This document shows positions 6,777 through 15,227 of a stretch of DNA of 19,384 nucleotides, in pieces. Where the stretch lies: positions 1 to 19,384 of the forward strand of contig CABQLK010000037.1 in assembly GCA_902465015.1 (NCBI GenBank), written 5' to 3'. Each line of letters opens with the position of its first letter. Position 1 is the stretch's first letter. The translations under genes were made by a program, and so were the position numbers. Source of the DNA: an uncultured Collinsella sp. (GTDB lineage Bacteria; Actinomycetota; Coriobacteriia; Coriobacteriales; Coriobacteriaceae). A model generated the notes under the pieces. The model was not told the origin of the DNA. It saw only the letters and a program-made list of their open reading frames with translations, and ran no database searches.

Positions 6777-7460
6777 CTACTTATCGTCGGGCTCGGTGAC
6801 GCGCTTGGTAAACGAGAGCTTGGACTCCTTACCGGTCATGAGCTTTTTGATGTTCGCACGATGGGCCCACACCACGGTGATGCCGATCATCGCCATGCAA
6901 AACTTAAGTCCTAGGCTGCTGTACGGAAAGACCGCACAAGAGGCGATGGGAAGACCGATGGCCGCGGCAAGCGAGCCCACCGACACGAACTTGGTGATGG
7001 CGACGGCCACGATAAACATGCCCAGCAGCGACAGACCAATGGGCCAGTACCATGCGAGGATAACGCCCAGACCCACGGCGATACCCTTGCCTCCATGGAA
7101 GTTGAGGTAGGGCGAGAAGATGTGTCCCCACACGGCAGCCAGGCAAATGACGCCGAGCATCCAGTCGCCGGCGGCACCGGGAGCCATAATGCTCACGGGG
7201 AAGCCATAGCCCAAGTCGGCAATGAGCGGACGCGCGATAAGGACGCAGATGGCGCCCTTAAGGCAGTCGAGCAGCAGCGTGAGCGCGGCCACCTTGGGGC
7301 CGGCCACGCGCAGGGCGTTGGTGGTGCCGATGTTGCCGGAGCCCGCCTTACGAATGTCCGTGTGGTTGAACACGCGGCCCAGGATCAGACCAAACGGAAT
7401 CGCCCCGATAAAGAACGAGACCACGGCGCAGATGGCGGTCAGAAGAATCGGATTATGCAT
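6777..7460 (-). CDS. plsY: Acyl-phosphate:glycerol-3-phosphate acyltransferase
   Basis: An integral membrane enzyme that moves an acyl group from acyl-phosphate to glycerol 3-phosphate, the first acylation of phospholipid synthesis. The true start is MHNPILL at 7460, with AAGGAG seven bases upstream. A longer frame to 7571 only reads through the end of der. The 227-residue protein has several hydrophobic helices (about 4-28, 55-78, 100-115, 128-155, 160-200). The three family motifs are SGNIGTTN (41-48), GHIFSPYLNFHGGKG (112-126) and the region around HRANIKKLMTGKESK (200-214). The start overlaps the der stop by 8 bases. PlsY feeds lysophosphatidate to the PlsC encoded upstream in the same operon. 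Confidence 0.97.
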   Translation of the reverse strand: MHNPILLTAICAVVSFFIGAIPFGLILGRVFNHTDIRKAGSGNIGTTNALRVAGPKVAALTLLLDCLKGAICVLIARPLIADLGYGFPVSIMAPGAAGDWMLGVICLAAVWGHIFSPYLNFHGGKGIAVGLGVILAWYWPIGLSLLGMFIVAVAITKFVSVGSLAAAIGLPIASCAVFPYSSLGLKFCMAMIGITVVWAHRANIKKLMTGKESKLSFTKRVTEPDDK

Positions 7461-8787
7461 CCTTTTGCTCCTTCTTCCTAAAGAAGAGTCGAATGGGCGT
7501 GCCGGCAAAGTCGAAGGTCGAGCGCATGCGGTTCTCCACGTAGCGCTGGTAGGTGTCGTTGACCAGGTCACTGTGGTTGACGAAGAACGTGAACGTCGGC
7601 GGGTTGACGCCCGTCTGGGTCACGTAGTGCATACGCAGGCGGCGCTTGCCGTCCACCACGGTATGACCGAACTCGCGCAGGTCGGTGAGGAACGTGTTGA
7701 GGCGTGAGGTACTGATCTTTTGCGAGCGCGTCTTTTCGGCCGCGTCGACCATCGACCAGATCTTCTCGACGCTACGGCCGGTCAGGGCTGAGATGCGCAG
7801 GTACTGGGCCCAGGGAGCCATGACGCCCAGACGGCGGTCGACGGTCTCCATGCAGGCCTCACGCTTGCGGTCATCGTCGAGCAGGTCCCACTTGTTGAGC
7901 AGCACAACGATGGCGCAGCCGCGCTCGATGGCAAGACCCATGACCTTCTGGTCCTGCTCGGTAACGCCCACGGAGGCGTCGACGACGAGCAGCGCCACGT
8001 CGGCGCGGTCGATGGCGCGCAGGCCGCGGACCATGGAGTAGTATTCGATGTTCTCGTACACGGTGCTCTTCTTGCGAATGCCCGCGGTGTCGACCATGCG
8101 GTAGTGCTTGCCGTTGCGCTCCACGACGGTGTCGATGGCGTCGCGCGTCGTGCCGGCAATGTTGGACACGATAGAGCGGTCGGCGCCCAGGATGCGGTTG
8201 AACAGCGACGACTTACCGGCGTTGGGACGGCCGATGATGGCGACGTTCAGCGCGTCGGGGAACTCATCGGCGACCTCGTCCTCTTCCTCCGGAAGCAGGG
8301 CCACGATGTCATCGAGCAGGTCGCCCGTGCCGTGGCCATGCAGGGCCGAGAGCGGCGTGGGCTCGCCGATGCCGAGCGAATAGAACTCCCAGATGCTGTC
8401 GTTTTCGCGATCGGGGTTGTCGAGCTTGTTCACCAGCAGAAAGACCGGCTTGTCGCAGCGCTTGAGCATGCGGGCGACCGACTCGTCCTCCTCGGTGACG
8501 CCGGTGCGGCCGTCGACCACAAACAGGATGACGGCGGCTTCCTCGGCGGCGGCGAGGGCCTGGTCGCGAATGGACGTGGCGAAGACGTCATCGCTCTTGA
8601 GCGGTTCGATGCCGCCCGTGTCGACGATGGTGAACTCGCGGCCGTTCCAATCGGCCGTGTGATACGAGCGGTCGCGCGTGACGCCGCGAGACTCGTGGAC
8701 GATGGCGTCCGAGGTCTGGGCCAGGCGGTTAACGAGCGTGGACTTGCCCACGTTGGGGCGTCCGACGACGGCGACGATAGGTTTCAT
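7453..8787 (-). CDS. der: Ribosome assembly GTPase Der (EngA)
   Basis: An essential double GTPase for maturation of the 50S ribosomal subunit. The start chosen is MKPIVAVVGRPNVGKST at 8787, preceded by AAAGGAGAG overlapping the DUF512 stop. The open frame upstream to 8958 is not part of the protein. At 444 residues it matches Gram-positive Der length. The first G domain has GRPNVGKST (9-17), DTGGI and NKLD. The second has GRPNAGKSS, DTAGI and NKWD. The KH-like C-terminal domain ends in a lysine-rich tail (FFRKKEQKDA). An acidic linker (EEEDEVADEF) separates the G domains. It lies between the DUF512 gene and plsY, a neighbourhood conserved in several phyla. Confidence 0.98.
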   Translation of the reverse strand: MKPIVAVVGRPNVGKSTLVNRLAQTSDAIVHESRGVTRDRSYHTADWNGREFTIVDTGGIEPLKSDDVFATSIRDQALAAAEEAAVILFVVDGRTGVTEEDESVARMLKRCDKPVFLLVNKLDNPDRENDSIWEFYSLGIGEPTPLSALHGHGTGDLLDDIVALLPEEEDEVADEFPDALNVAIIGRPNAGKSSLFNRILGADRSIVSNIAGTTRDAIDTVVERNGKHYRMVDTAGIRKKSTVYENIEYYSMVRGLRAIDRADVALLVVDASVGVTEQDQKVMGLAIERGCAIVVLLNKWDLLDDDRKREACMETVDRRLGVMAPWAQYLRISALTGRSVEKIWSMVDAAEKTRSQKISTSRLNTFLTDLREFGHTVVDGKRRLRMHYVTQTGVNPPTFTFFVNHSDLVNDTYQRYVENRMRSTFDFAGTPIRLFFRKKEQKDA

Positions 8788-8797
8788 CTGCTCTCCT

Positions 8798-10240
8798 TTA
8801 ATGGGTAGGGTCAGCGGAATTAGTAGAGTCGGCAGGCACAATGCCAAGGATGTGCTCCAGGGTATCGAGCAACTCATGCGGCATGGTCGACACCACATGA
8901 ACCTCGGCGCCGCGACTTGTAAGGCTTGCGAGTAAATCGTCACGATGATACTCGTCAAGCGTCATGCCGTCAGCGTTGAACATGAGCTTAGGCACAAAGA
9001 GCATAACCCCCGACAGATCTTGGGGCAGCTGCTCCAGAATGTCACACGCGACGATGAGGCCGGTCACGTCCACGTTGCCGCCAAAGTAGCGGTTCTTGAT
9101 GGCTGTGACGGTGCCGGCGAGTCCCCGGGGCGACTCCACAAAGCGGGCCACCGTGTCGCGTGCGCTGGCGCCCGAGAGGCACAGCAGGTGCTGGCCACGG
9201 GCGGCGATTGCCTCGCGAACGCGGCGCAGGCGCTCGGCATCGGCGGCGAGCACGTTGTCGGTCTCGTCCAGATAGGAGCGGATCATGCCGATGCCGTCGT
9301 AGTACTGCGGGTAGCCGTCGTAAAAGTCCGCCTCGGGCGGCTCGATGCCGGCATCCAGGTAGAACTCGTCGCTCATCTGGAAGGTGTGGCGGCCAAATCG
9401 CTCGAAGGCACGGTCCTGGAAGGGCCGGATCATGGCGATAGTCTCGCGCGCCAGCTCGGGTTTGTCGCTGTAGGACCAGCTAAAACGGTTCTGATGCTTG
9501 GTAAAGCCGAGCGGCACGATGCCCAGGCTCGTGATCTGCTCATGTTCCTCACAGAAGCGCAGGGTCTTTTCCAGCTCCTCGCCGTCGTTCATGCCGGGGC
9601 ACAGCACAATCTGCGCGTGAATCTCGATGCCGGCCGCCATGATGGCCTCGAGCACGTCCATGCCGCGCTGGGCATTGCGGCCCATCATGCGGCAGCGGAC
9701 GTCGGGGCTTACGGCATGGACCGACACGTTCATGGGGCTCATGTTGCGTTGGATGACGTTTTGAACATCTTCGTCGGTAAGGTTTGTGAGCGTGACAAAG
9801 TTGCCCTGCAAAAAGCTCAGGCGGTAGTCATCATCGCGGATGTAGAGCGTGGAGCGGCCGCCCTTGGGGAGCATCGTCATAAAGCAGAACACGCAGGCGT
9901 TCACACAGGTGCGCATGCCATCGAAGATAGGGCCATCGAACTCAAGGCCCCAGTCCTCTCCTGGGAAGCGGTCGAGCTCGACGGAGGTGACGGTGTTGTC
10001 GCGCGGATCGAAAACCTCCAGGTCGACGGTATCATCGTCGGCCTCCCAGAGCCACACAATCATGTCGGTGAGCTGCTCGCCATTGACCGTGAGCACGCGC
10101 ATGCCCGGCTCGATGCCCACATCCCATGCGGGCGATTCGGGACGCACGTTCTTAACGAGCGCGCCCTCACCCGGCTCGGGGTCGCGGCTGCGCCCGTAAT
10201 CGGCCACCTCGGCGGCGTATGCGGGTACGGTCTGGTCCAT
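8798..10240 (-). CDS. DUF512 radical-SAM protein with N-terminal PDZ-like domain
   Basis: The start is MDQTVPAYAA at 10240, two bases after the ispH stop. The frame open to 10405 lies within ispH and is rejected. The 480-residue protein begins with a PDZ-like segment (about 27-90, ALVKNVRPESPAWDVGIEPG). The iron-sulfur cysteines follow in TCVNACVFCFM (C112, C116, C119), a CX3CX2C radical-SAM arrangement, then the family hallmark RDDDYRLSFLQGNFVTLTNL. The C-terminal part is DUF512. Homologues occur beside der in Clostridia and Cyanobacteria, which suggests a link to ribosome or Fe-S biology, but no reaction is established. The family assignment is firm; the function is unknown. Confidence 0.92.
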   Translation of the reverse strand: MDQTVPAYAAEVADYGRSRDPEPGEGALVKNVRPESPAWDVGIEPGMRVLTVNGEQLTDMIVWLWEADDDTVDLEVFDPRDNTVTSVELDRFPGEDWGLEFDGPIFDGMRTCVNACVFCFMTMLPKGGRSTLYIRDDDYRLSFLQGNFVTLTNLTDEDVQNVIQRNMSPMNVSVHAVSPDVRCRMMGRNAQRGMDVLEAIMAAGIEIHAQIVLCPGMNDGEELEKTLRFCEEHEQITSLGIVPLGFTKHQNRFSWSYSDKPELARETIAMIRPFQDRAFERFGRHTFQMSDEFYLDAGIEPPEADFYDGYPQYYDGIGMIRSYLDETDNVLAADAERLRRVREAIAARGQHLLCLSGASARDTVARFVESPRGLAGTVTAIKNRYFGGNVDVTGLIVACDILEQLPQDLSGVMLFVPKLMFNADGMTLDEYHRDDLLASLTSRGAEVHVVSTMPHELLDTLEHILGIVPADSTNSADPTH

Positions 10241-10242
10241 GG

Positions 10243-11142
10243 TTAGCGGCAAAGCTCCTTGATGCGCGTGACGGCGCGTTCGATGTGTTCTTGTGGGGTG
10301 GAGGCTCCGGCAGTGATGCCGATGTGGTGAGCGTCGGTAAACCACGCGGCCTGGAGCTCGGAAGCTTCCTCGATGTGATACGTGCGCTCGCAGGCGTCTG
10401 CGCAAATCTGCGCCAGGCGGCGGGTGTTGCCCGAGTTCTTGCCGCCCACCACGACCATGCAGTCGCAGCGGTTGGCAAGTGTGGCTGCTGCCTGTTGACG
10501 CTCACTCGTGGCGGCGCAGATGGTGTTGATCACACGCAGCTCCTGCACGCGCGGGGTGATAGCCGCCACGACCTCGGCGAGGTTCTGCGCGGTCTGGGTG
10601 GTCTGCACGACGAGGCCTACCTTGCCCTTGAGTGACAAGGCGTTGGCGTCAGCGGCACAGCTCACGACCTGCGCATCGTCGCCTGCGTGGCCTAGAATGC
10701 CCTCGACCTCGGGGTGCCCCGGCTCGCCCACGACGATCACACGGTAGCCCTCGCGCACCAGGCGCTCGGCCGCCACATGGACCTTCTTTACGTAGGGGCA
10801 GGTGGCATCGACCACGTTGAGGCCGCGCTTGCGGGCAGCATCGATCACCTGCGGCACTACGCCGTGTGCGCGGATGATTACGGTACCCGATGCTGCGTCG
10901 TCCAGGGTCTCGGCCAGGCCAACGCCTGCCTCAGCAAGCTCGCGCACCACGATGGGGTTATGGATGAGCGGACCCAAGGTATGGACCTGAGTGCTCTCCC
11001 CTGCCTGCGGCGCGGCGGCCAGCGCCATGTCGAGCGCGCGCTGTACGCCGTAGCAAGTGCCGGCGTGGGCTGCAATCTCGATGGAGGGCGCGCCGTCCTG
11101 GTCGGACGCAGTCGCGGCGGTGTTCGTCACGTTCTCGCTCAT
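10243..11142 (-). CDS. ispH: 4-hydroxy-3-methylbut-2-enyl diphosphate reductase
   Basis: The last step of the MEP isoprenoid pathway: reductive formation of IPP and DMAPP by a [4Fe-4S] enzyme. The start chosen is MSENVTN at 11142, two bases after the plsC stop. A start ten codons earlier at 11172 is inside plsC and less likely. The 299-residue protein has the three cluster cysteines in AGTCYGVQRAL (C30), DATCPYVKK (C115) and NTICAATSERQ (C209). It also has substrate-binding histidines in PLIHNPIV (H61), RAHGV (H93) and GEPGHPEVEG (H143, followed by the catalytic Glu), and the QTTQT and GGKNSGNT loops. The first about 20 residues are a low-complexity extension. The order cmk-plsC-ispH is common in Gram-positive bacteria. 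Confidence 0.97.
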   Translation of the reverse strand: MSENVTNTAATASDQDGAPSIEIAAHAGTCYGVQRALDMALAAAPQAGESTQVHTLGPLIHNPIVVRELAEAGVGLAETLDDAASGTVIIRAHGVVPQVIDAARKRGLNVVDATCPYVKKVHVAAERLVREGYRVIVVGEPGHPEVEGILGHAGDDAQVVSCAADANALSLKGKVGLVVQTTQTAQNLAEVVAAITPRVQELRVINTICAATSERQQAAATLANRCDCMVVVGGKNSGNTRRLAQICADACERTYHIEEASELQAAWFTDAHHIGITAGASTPQEHIERAVTRIKELCR

Positions 11143-11144
11143 GG

Positions 11145-11873
11145 CTAGAACCTGCCCGGATGCGCGGCACACAGCTCGTCTCGCATGGCGTAGACGCGGT
11201 TCATGGCCTCGGACTCAAACCATTCCAGGCGCTCCGTGCGTTTAAGCCCGGCCGGTGCGTCGGAAAGCGAGACGGCCTTGCCGGCGCGGATCCAGCATTT
11301 CTTGGGACGCATGATCTTTTTGCCCGCGGGCGTGATGTCGGACCAGCCGCAAATGGCGAGCGGGTTCACAGGTGCCTTGCCCATCTGAGCGATGAGCGCA
11401 AAACCGCCGTGGACCTCGGGCTTGATCTCGCGCGAGCGGATGCGCGTGCCCTCGGGGAAGATCAGAACGTCCTCGCCGCGCTGCAGCGCATGCTGGGCGG
11501 CGCGCAAGCACTTCATATCGGCAGTACCACGCTCCACGGGGATGCCGCCAACGCGGCTAAAGGCCCAGCGCACAATCTTGCTCTTGGCGAACTCGGACTT
11601 AAAGATGGGACGAATGCGGCGCCCCCCAAAGAACAGCGCCGTCTCCACGGCCAAGAGCTCGGCCATCGAGGTGTGGTTGCAGATGACCACGCTGCCGCGG
11701 CCTTCTTGGCGCTCAAACAGCAGGTCGGCGTCCTCTACCTTCCAGCGCCACATGAGCTTGGAGAAGGCCCAAAGGATGGCCATAACCACGACGACAGCGC
11801 CGCGGATGAGCGCCGGGAACTCGGCGTAGGGGGCGTTGTAATAGTCCTCGGGCGTCTGCTTAAACAGGCGCAT
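11145..11873 (-). CDS. plsC: 1-acyl-sn-glycerol-3-phosphate acyltransferase, PlsC family, with HX4E instead of HX4D
   Basis: PlsC acylates lysophosphatidate to phosphatidate at the membrane. The 242-residue protein has one hydrophobic segment (about 23-42), then the acyltransferase blocks: CNHTSMAELLA (65-75), GGIPVERG (109-116), FPEGTR (139-144) and PLAICGW (171-177). The first block normally reads NHX4D, with the Asp assisting the catalytic His. Here the residue is Glu (H67, E72; codon GAG). The other blocks are intact, so the enzyme is probably active, but this residue deserves a check. The ATG at 11873 lies three bases after the cmk stop. It completes the lipid set with gpsA and plsY in this operon. 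Confidence 0.92.
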   Translation of the reverse strand: MRLFKQTPEDYYNAPYAEFPALIRGAVVVVMAILWAFSKLMWRWKVEDADLLFERQEGRGSVVICNHTSMAELLAVETALFFGGRRIRPIFKSEFAKSKIVRWAFSRVGGIPVERGTADMKCLRAAQHALQRGEDVLIFPEGTRIRSREIKPEVHGGFALIAQMGKAPVNPLAICGWSDITPAGKKIMRPKKCWIRAGKAVSLSDAPAGLKRTERLEWFESEAMNRVYAMRDELCAAHPGRF

Positions 11874-11876
11874 GGG

Positions 11877-12563
11877 CTACCTCCTTTGGTTAATGAGGTC
11901 CTCGATTATCGAGACGACCTCGTCGATGGTGTGGGCGGTGGAGTCGACGTGCACGGCGTCCTCGGCGGGCACGAGCGGGGCGACCTCGCGGCTGCTGTCG
12001 AGCTTGTCGCGCTGCTTAAGGGCGTCGAGGGTCTCGTCGACCTCGGCCTCGAGCTGCTCGGACGTGAGCGGCTGGGCATCGTTTTGGTGACGCTGCAGCA
12101 CACGGCGACGGGCGCGCTCGCGCGGGTCGGCGGTCAGGAAGACCTTGACCTGCGCGTTAGGGAACACGACGGTTCCGATGTCGCGACCCTCGGCCACGAT
12201 ATCGCGGTCCTCGGCGGCGCGGCGCTGGTGGATGAGCATGGCGGCGCGCACGCCCGGGTAGGCCGAGACCTTGGACACGTTGGCGTCGACCTGCGGGGTG
12301 CGAATGGCGGCCGAAGCGTCCTGGCCGTCGATGGTCAGGCGCGTATCCTCACCGGTGCCGTTGGTAAAGCGAATCTCGATCTGCTCGGCGAGGGCGTCGA
12401 TGGCCGCCTCGTCATCCAGGTCGATGCCGCGATCGAGCGCGGCGAAGGTGACGGCGCGATACATGGCGCCCGTGTCGAGCTTGTTAAAGCCCAGCTGGCG
12501 GGCGATCTCCTTGGCGATGGTGGACTTGCCGGAACCGGCGGGGCCGTCGATGGCGACGATCAT
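11877..12563 (-). CDS. cmk: Cytidylate kinase
   Basis: Phosphorylates CMP and dCMP with ATP in the cytosol. The 228-residue protein has the P-loop GPAGSGKST (7-15), the nucleotide-binding LDTGAMYRAV (29-38), EGRDIGTVVFP at the CMP site, a lid segment rich in arginine (DPRERARRR), and RDKLDSSREVAPL, all in the expected order. AAAGGAAG precedes the ATG. A 66-base gap separates it from the rluB-like stop, the second largest gap in the operon; I see no promoter or hairpin in it. Confidence 0.97.
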   Translation of the reverse strand: MIVAIDGPAGSGKSTIAKEIARQLGFNKLDTGAMYRAVTFAALDRGIDLDDEAAIDALAEQIEIRFTNGTGEDTRLTIDGQDASAAIRTPQVDANVSKVSAYPGVRAAMLIHQRRAAEDRDIVAEGRDIGTVVFPNAQVKVFLTADPRERARRRVLQRHQNDAQPLTSEQLEAEVDETLDALKQRDKLDSSREVAPLVPAEDAVHVDSTAHTIDEVVSIIEDLINQRR

Positions 12564-12629
12564 GCAATGCTTCCTTTCGATGGTTGGCGTGCTGGTATGG
12601 TTCGCGGGCGTTGGGGTGCGGCGGGTTGC

Positions 12630-13604
12630 CTAGCCCGTGTAGCGCTCGCGGTAGGTGTTGCGCTTGGGTGCGGAGCCGTGGCTGCCGTGGTGACGCGTGC
12701 GGCTGGCGGGCGTGTCTTGGGGCTTGCCGCCGTTGCGCTTGGCGCTCGCCTGCTTGGGCGGGATGCCGCCGCTTTTGAGGACCTGTACCTCGCGGTCGGT
12801 GAGCTCGCGCCACGAGCCCTTGGCCACGTCCTTGAGCTCCAGGCCGGCAAAGTTGCAGCGATGCAGACGGATTACCGGGTGGTGAATCTTGCTCAGCATG
12901 CGCTTAACCTGGTTCTTGCGGCCTTCGCGGATGATGACCTCCACGGCGGTGGTGCCGGGCTTGACGCCCTGGGGAGCTACGGCCTCGGCCTCGCGTGCGG
13001 TGATGATGCGGCAGATTGCCGGCTGGCATAGGCCGTCGTCGAGCTCGATGCCACGGCGGAGCGGCGTAAGATCGCGGTCTGATAAGTCTCCGTCCACAAG
13101 CGCCTGGTAGGTCTTGTAGACGTGTTTGCTCGGGTGCAGCAGGTCCTGAGACAGGTCGCCGTCGGTGGTAAAGAGCAAAAGGCCTGTGGTGTCGCGGTCC
13201 AGGCGACCAACCGGGAATAGTCCCGGAAAGCGGTCGCGTGGGACCAGATCAGCCACGCAAGGGCGCTCCTGCGGATCGCTCATGGTGGTAAGGTAGCCGG
13301 TCGGCTTGTAGAGCATCAGGTACACGGCGCCCTGGTTGAGCTTGACGGGCATGCCGTCGACCTCGATGTGATCGTGGTCGACATCGACCTTGGTGCCCAG
13401 TTCGGTCGCGACCTGGCCGTTGACGGTCACGCGGCCGGCGGTCATCAGGTCCTCCGAGCCGCGGCGGCTCGCCACGCCCGCGCGCGCCAAAAAGCGCTGC
13501 AGGCGCATGGTGTGCGGATAGACGGGCTGGGCGTCGCCTACGGGCGTTGTGGCGCCCGTGGCACTTGCGGTGCACGTCTCCCCTACTTCGTTAGTCCTCA
13601 TCAT
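12630..13604 (-). CDS. rluB: 16S/23S rRNA pseudouridine synthase, RsuA/RluB family
   Basis: Converts a specific rRNA uridine to pseudouridine. I start it at the ATGATG at 13604, which overlaps the scpB end and has GGAGG six bases upstream. Starting at MRLQRFL (13508) would fit the family better by length but has no ribosome binding site. With the longer start it has 324 residues. It has an about 32-residue low-complexity N-terminus, an S4 RNA-binding domain (MRLQRFLARAGVASRRGSE onward) and the catalytic domain with GRLDRDTTGLLLFT (D136). A family signature EGRKNQVKRML is followed by a basic disordered tail of about 40 residues. RluB modifies 23S rRNA near position 2605 (E. coli numbering); RsuA-type specificity cannot be excluded. 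It forms the usual scpA-scpB-rluB trio. Confidence 0.92.
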   Translation of the reverse strand: MMRTNEVGETCTASATGATTPVGDAQPVYPHTMRLQRFLARAGVASRRGSEDLMTAGRVTVNGQVATELGTKVDVDHDHIEVDGMPVKLNQGAVYLMLYKPTGYLTTMSDPQERPCVADLVPRDRFPGLFPVGRLDRDTTGLLLFTTDGDLSQDLLHPSKHVYKTYQALVDGDLSDRDLTPLRRGIELDDGLCQPAICRIITAREAEAVAPQGVKPGTTAVEVIIREGRKNQVKRMLSKIHHPVIRLHRCNFAGLELKDVAKGSWRELTDREVQVLKSGGIPPKQASAKRNGGKPQDTPASRTRHHGSHGSAPKRNTYRERYTG

Positions 13605-14319
13605 GCGTGTCCTCCGCAGTGTCGTCGGTGGCCAGGAATTCCTCGCCACCGACCGCCTCGACATCATCAATATCGGTATCGAGCAGCTCGCGCTCTTCGT
13701 CCAGGTCCTCGGCTTGCTCCTCGAGCGTGGACTGAATACTGCGGCCGCTCAGGCGCTCGCGGATAAACTGGCGCGACTGCTCGTCGGGGGCAAACTGCTC
13801 CAGATCGGGTAGGTCGCGGGTGGAGCGCAGGCCGAACTTTTCCAAAAAGGCGTTGGTCGTGCCGTAGATGATGGCTTGACCGCGCTGGGGATCGCGGCCG
13901 AGCTCGCGCACCAGACCTTTGTCCACGAGCGACGCGATGACGCCGTCGGAATTGACGCCACGGATGCCCTTGACTACCTCGCGCGTCACGGGTTGGTGGT
14001 ATGCGATGACGGCCAGAGTTTCGAGCGCCGCCTGCGACAGCTTTTGCGTGTCCCAGCTCAACACATAGGCCTCGACCACGTCGTGGTAGGCGGGGTGCGT
14101 AAACAGGCGCCAGCCGCCGGCAACCTCGCGCAGCTGAAAGCCGCGGTTGGCCTCCTCGTACTCAACCTTGAGCTCGGCGAGCAGCGACGCGCACTCGCCG
14201 GGGGCGATATCCAGTGCGCCGGCCAGCGCGGGCGCACTCACCGGGTCACTCGACACCAGCAGCAGCGCCTCGAGGGCGCCTTTGAGGCTGTTTGCCTCCA
14301 GCGTGGAAAGGGTTGACAT
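13591..14319 (-). CDS. scpB: Segregation and condensation protein B
   Basis: ScpB binds ScpA and SMC to form the bacterial condensin that organises and separates chromosomes. The 242 residues comprise two winged-helix domains (about 8-90 and 92-170). The family sequence AALETLAVIAYHQPVTR is followed by IRGVNSDGVIASL and then by an IIYGTTNAFLEKFGL block. From about 195 the protein becomes a strongly acidic tail (EEQAEDLDEERELL), usual for ScpB. The start at 14319 lies 11 bases after the scpA stop. The 3' end overlaps the start of the pseudouridine synthase gene by 14 bases. Confidence 0.96.
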   Translation of the reverse strand: MSTLSTLEANSLKGALEALLLVSSDPVSAPALAGALDIAPGECASLLAELKVEYEEANRGFQLREVAGGWRLFTHPAYHDVVEAYVLSWDTQKLSQAALETLAVIAYHQPVTREVVKGIRGVNSDGVIASLVDKGLVRELGRDPQRGQAIIYGTTNAFLEKFGLRSTRDLPDLEQFAPDEQSRQFIRERLSGRSIQSTLEEQAEDLDEERELLDTDIDDVEAVGGEEFLATDDTAEDTHDED

Positions 14320-14330
14320 GGTTGCGGCTC

Positions 14331-15143
14331 CTATTCGGTGAGCTCGGGGCCCTCGCCGGGCACATAGGCCTCGGCGCCCTCGACGCGGTTGATGCGGATG
14401 GTTCCAAAGATCTCATCCTGGCTCAGCGTGAGCGAGCCGCGCTTGGCGAGCTCAAGCATAGCTAGGAAGGTGACGACGAGCTGCTCGGTGGTGGCATCGC
14501 CGTCCAGCAGCTCGCGGAAGGTGCAGGTTTGGTGCGTCATGGTAAAGCGGTCGACTGAGGCCACGGTCAAGTCGAGCGGTACGCGATGCGGCGCCACGTG
14601 CTCGGCCTCGAGCAGGAAGGTCTGTCGCTTGCCATCCAGGTCGGCGCAGATGACGGCTAGACCGCGCAGCGTGATGCCGGCCAGGTAGTCGGGCATAAGG
14701 CCCAAGAACTCGGGGTCGGGGCCGGCTACGCGCGGATGCATGCGGCTTTCGGCCTGCATGCGGGCACCGAGGGCCGCAGCCGCGCCTTTAAACTGCTTGT
14801 AGGCAATCAGGCGCTGGATCAGGACCTCGCGCAAGGCGTCGCCGTCGAGCGCGCTGAGTTCCTCGAGGTCTTCGTCGAACTCGTCATCGTCGTCATCGGC
14901 TTTGCGCGGGGCCTCCTGCGGCACCAGAGAGGCAGCCTTGATGTCCAAAAGGGTTGCCGCGACCAGCAAAAAGTCGCTCGCCACGTCCAGGTCCAGCGCC
15001 TCGATGCGCTCGGCCTCGGCCAGGTATTGCTCGGCCACCTCGCTGATGGAGATGGCGCCGATATCTACTTTTTGGCGGGTTACCAGCTGCAGCAGCAGGT
15101 CGAACGGTCCGCTGTAGACCTGCGTCGACACGCGATACGACAT
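14331..15143 (-). CDS. scpA: Segregation and condensation protein A
   Basis: The kleisin subunit of the SMC-ScpAB complex. The 270-residue protein begins with the SMC-neck-binding helix region (VYSGPFDLLLQLVTRQKVDIGAISISEVAEQ read in short blocks: YSGPFDLLLQL at 10-20, then the VDIGAI and EQYL elements). It has an acidic middle (DDDDEFDEDLEELSALD, about 97-113) and ends in the C-terminal winged helix that contacts the SMC head (VVTFLAMLELAKRGSLTLSQ). AAAGGAGG lies six bases before the ATG, one of the strongest ribosome binding sites in the window. It follows an 84-base gap with two hairpins, so scpA may start a sub-unit of the operon. Confidence 0.96.
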   Translation of the reverse strand: MSYRVSTQVYSGPFDLLLQLVTRQKVDIGAISISEVAEQYLAEAERIEALDLDVASDFLLVAATLLDIKAASLVPQEAPRKADDDDDEFDEDLEELSALDGDALREVLIQRLIAYKQFKGAAAALGARMQAESRMHPRVAGPDPEFLGLMPDYLAGITLRGLAVICADLDGKRQTFLLEAEHVAPHRVPLDLTVASVDRFTMTHQTCTFRELLDGDATTEQLVVTFLAMLELAKRGSLTLSQDEIFGTIRINRVEGAEAYVPGEGPELTE

Positions 15144-15227
15144 CTTCGACCTCCTTTGACGGCGCCTTCGCGGCGCGGTTTGGGTGCATGTTGCGACCGT
15201 TTTGCACGGTCGACCTGTAAGTTTACC
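15144..15227 (-). promoter_or_regulatory. 84-base gap with two short hairpins upstream of scpA
   Basis: The largest gap in the operon. It contains a 7-bp perfect inverted repeat CGACCGT/ACGGTCG (194-200 and 206-212 of the 15000s, loop of 5) and a 5-bp GC-rich one GCGCC/GGCGC (15162-15166 and 15172-15176, loop TTCGC). Neither is followed by a T run on the minus strand, so they are not normal terminators. They may be RNA-processing or leader structures. I see no convincing promoter. Confidence 0.4.

Noticed and set aside
7461..7571. N-terminal extension of the plsY frame
   Set aside because: It only reads the end of der in another frame; the MHNPILL start has a ribosome binding site and matches family length. 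Similar extensions of der (to 8958) and the DUF512 gene (to 10405) were rejected for the same reason.
11160..13031. 623-codon plus-strand open frame
   Set aside because: Lies antisense to plsC, cmk and the pseudouridine synthase, whose motifs are unmistakable; long antisense frames are expected at this GC content. The same applies to the plus frames at 8945-10246 and 4725-5891.
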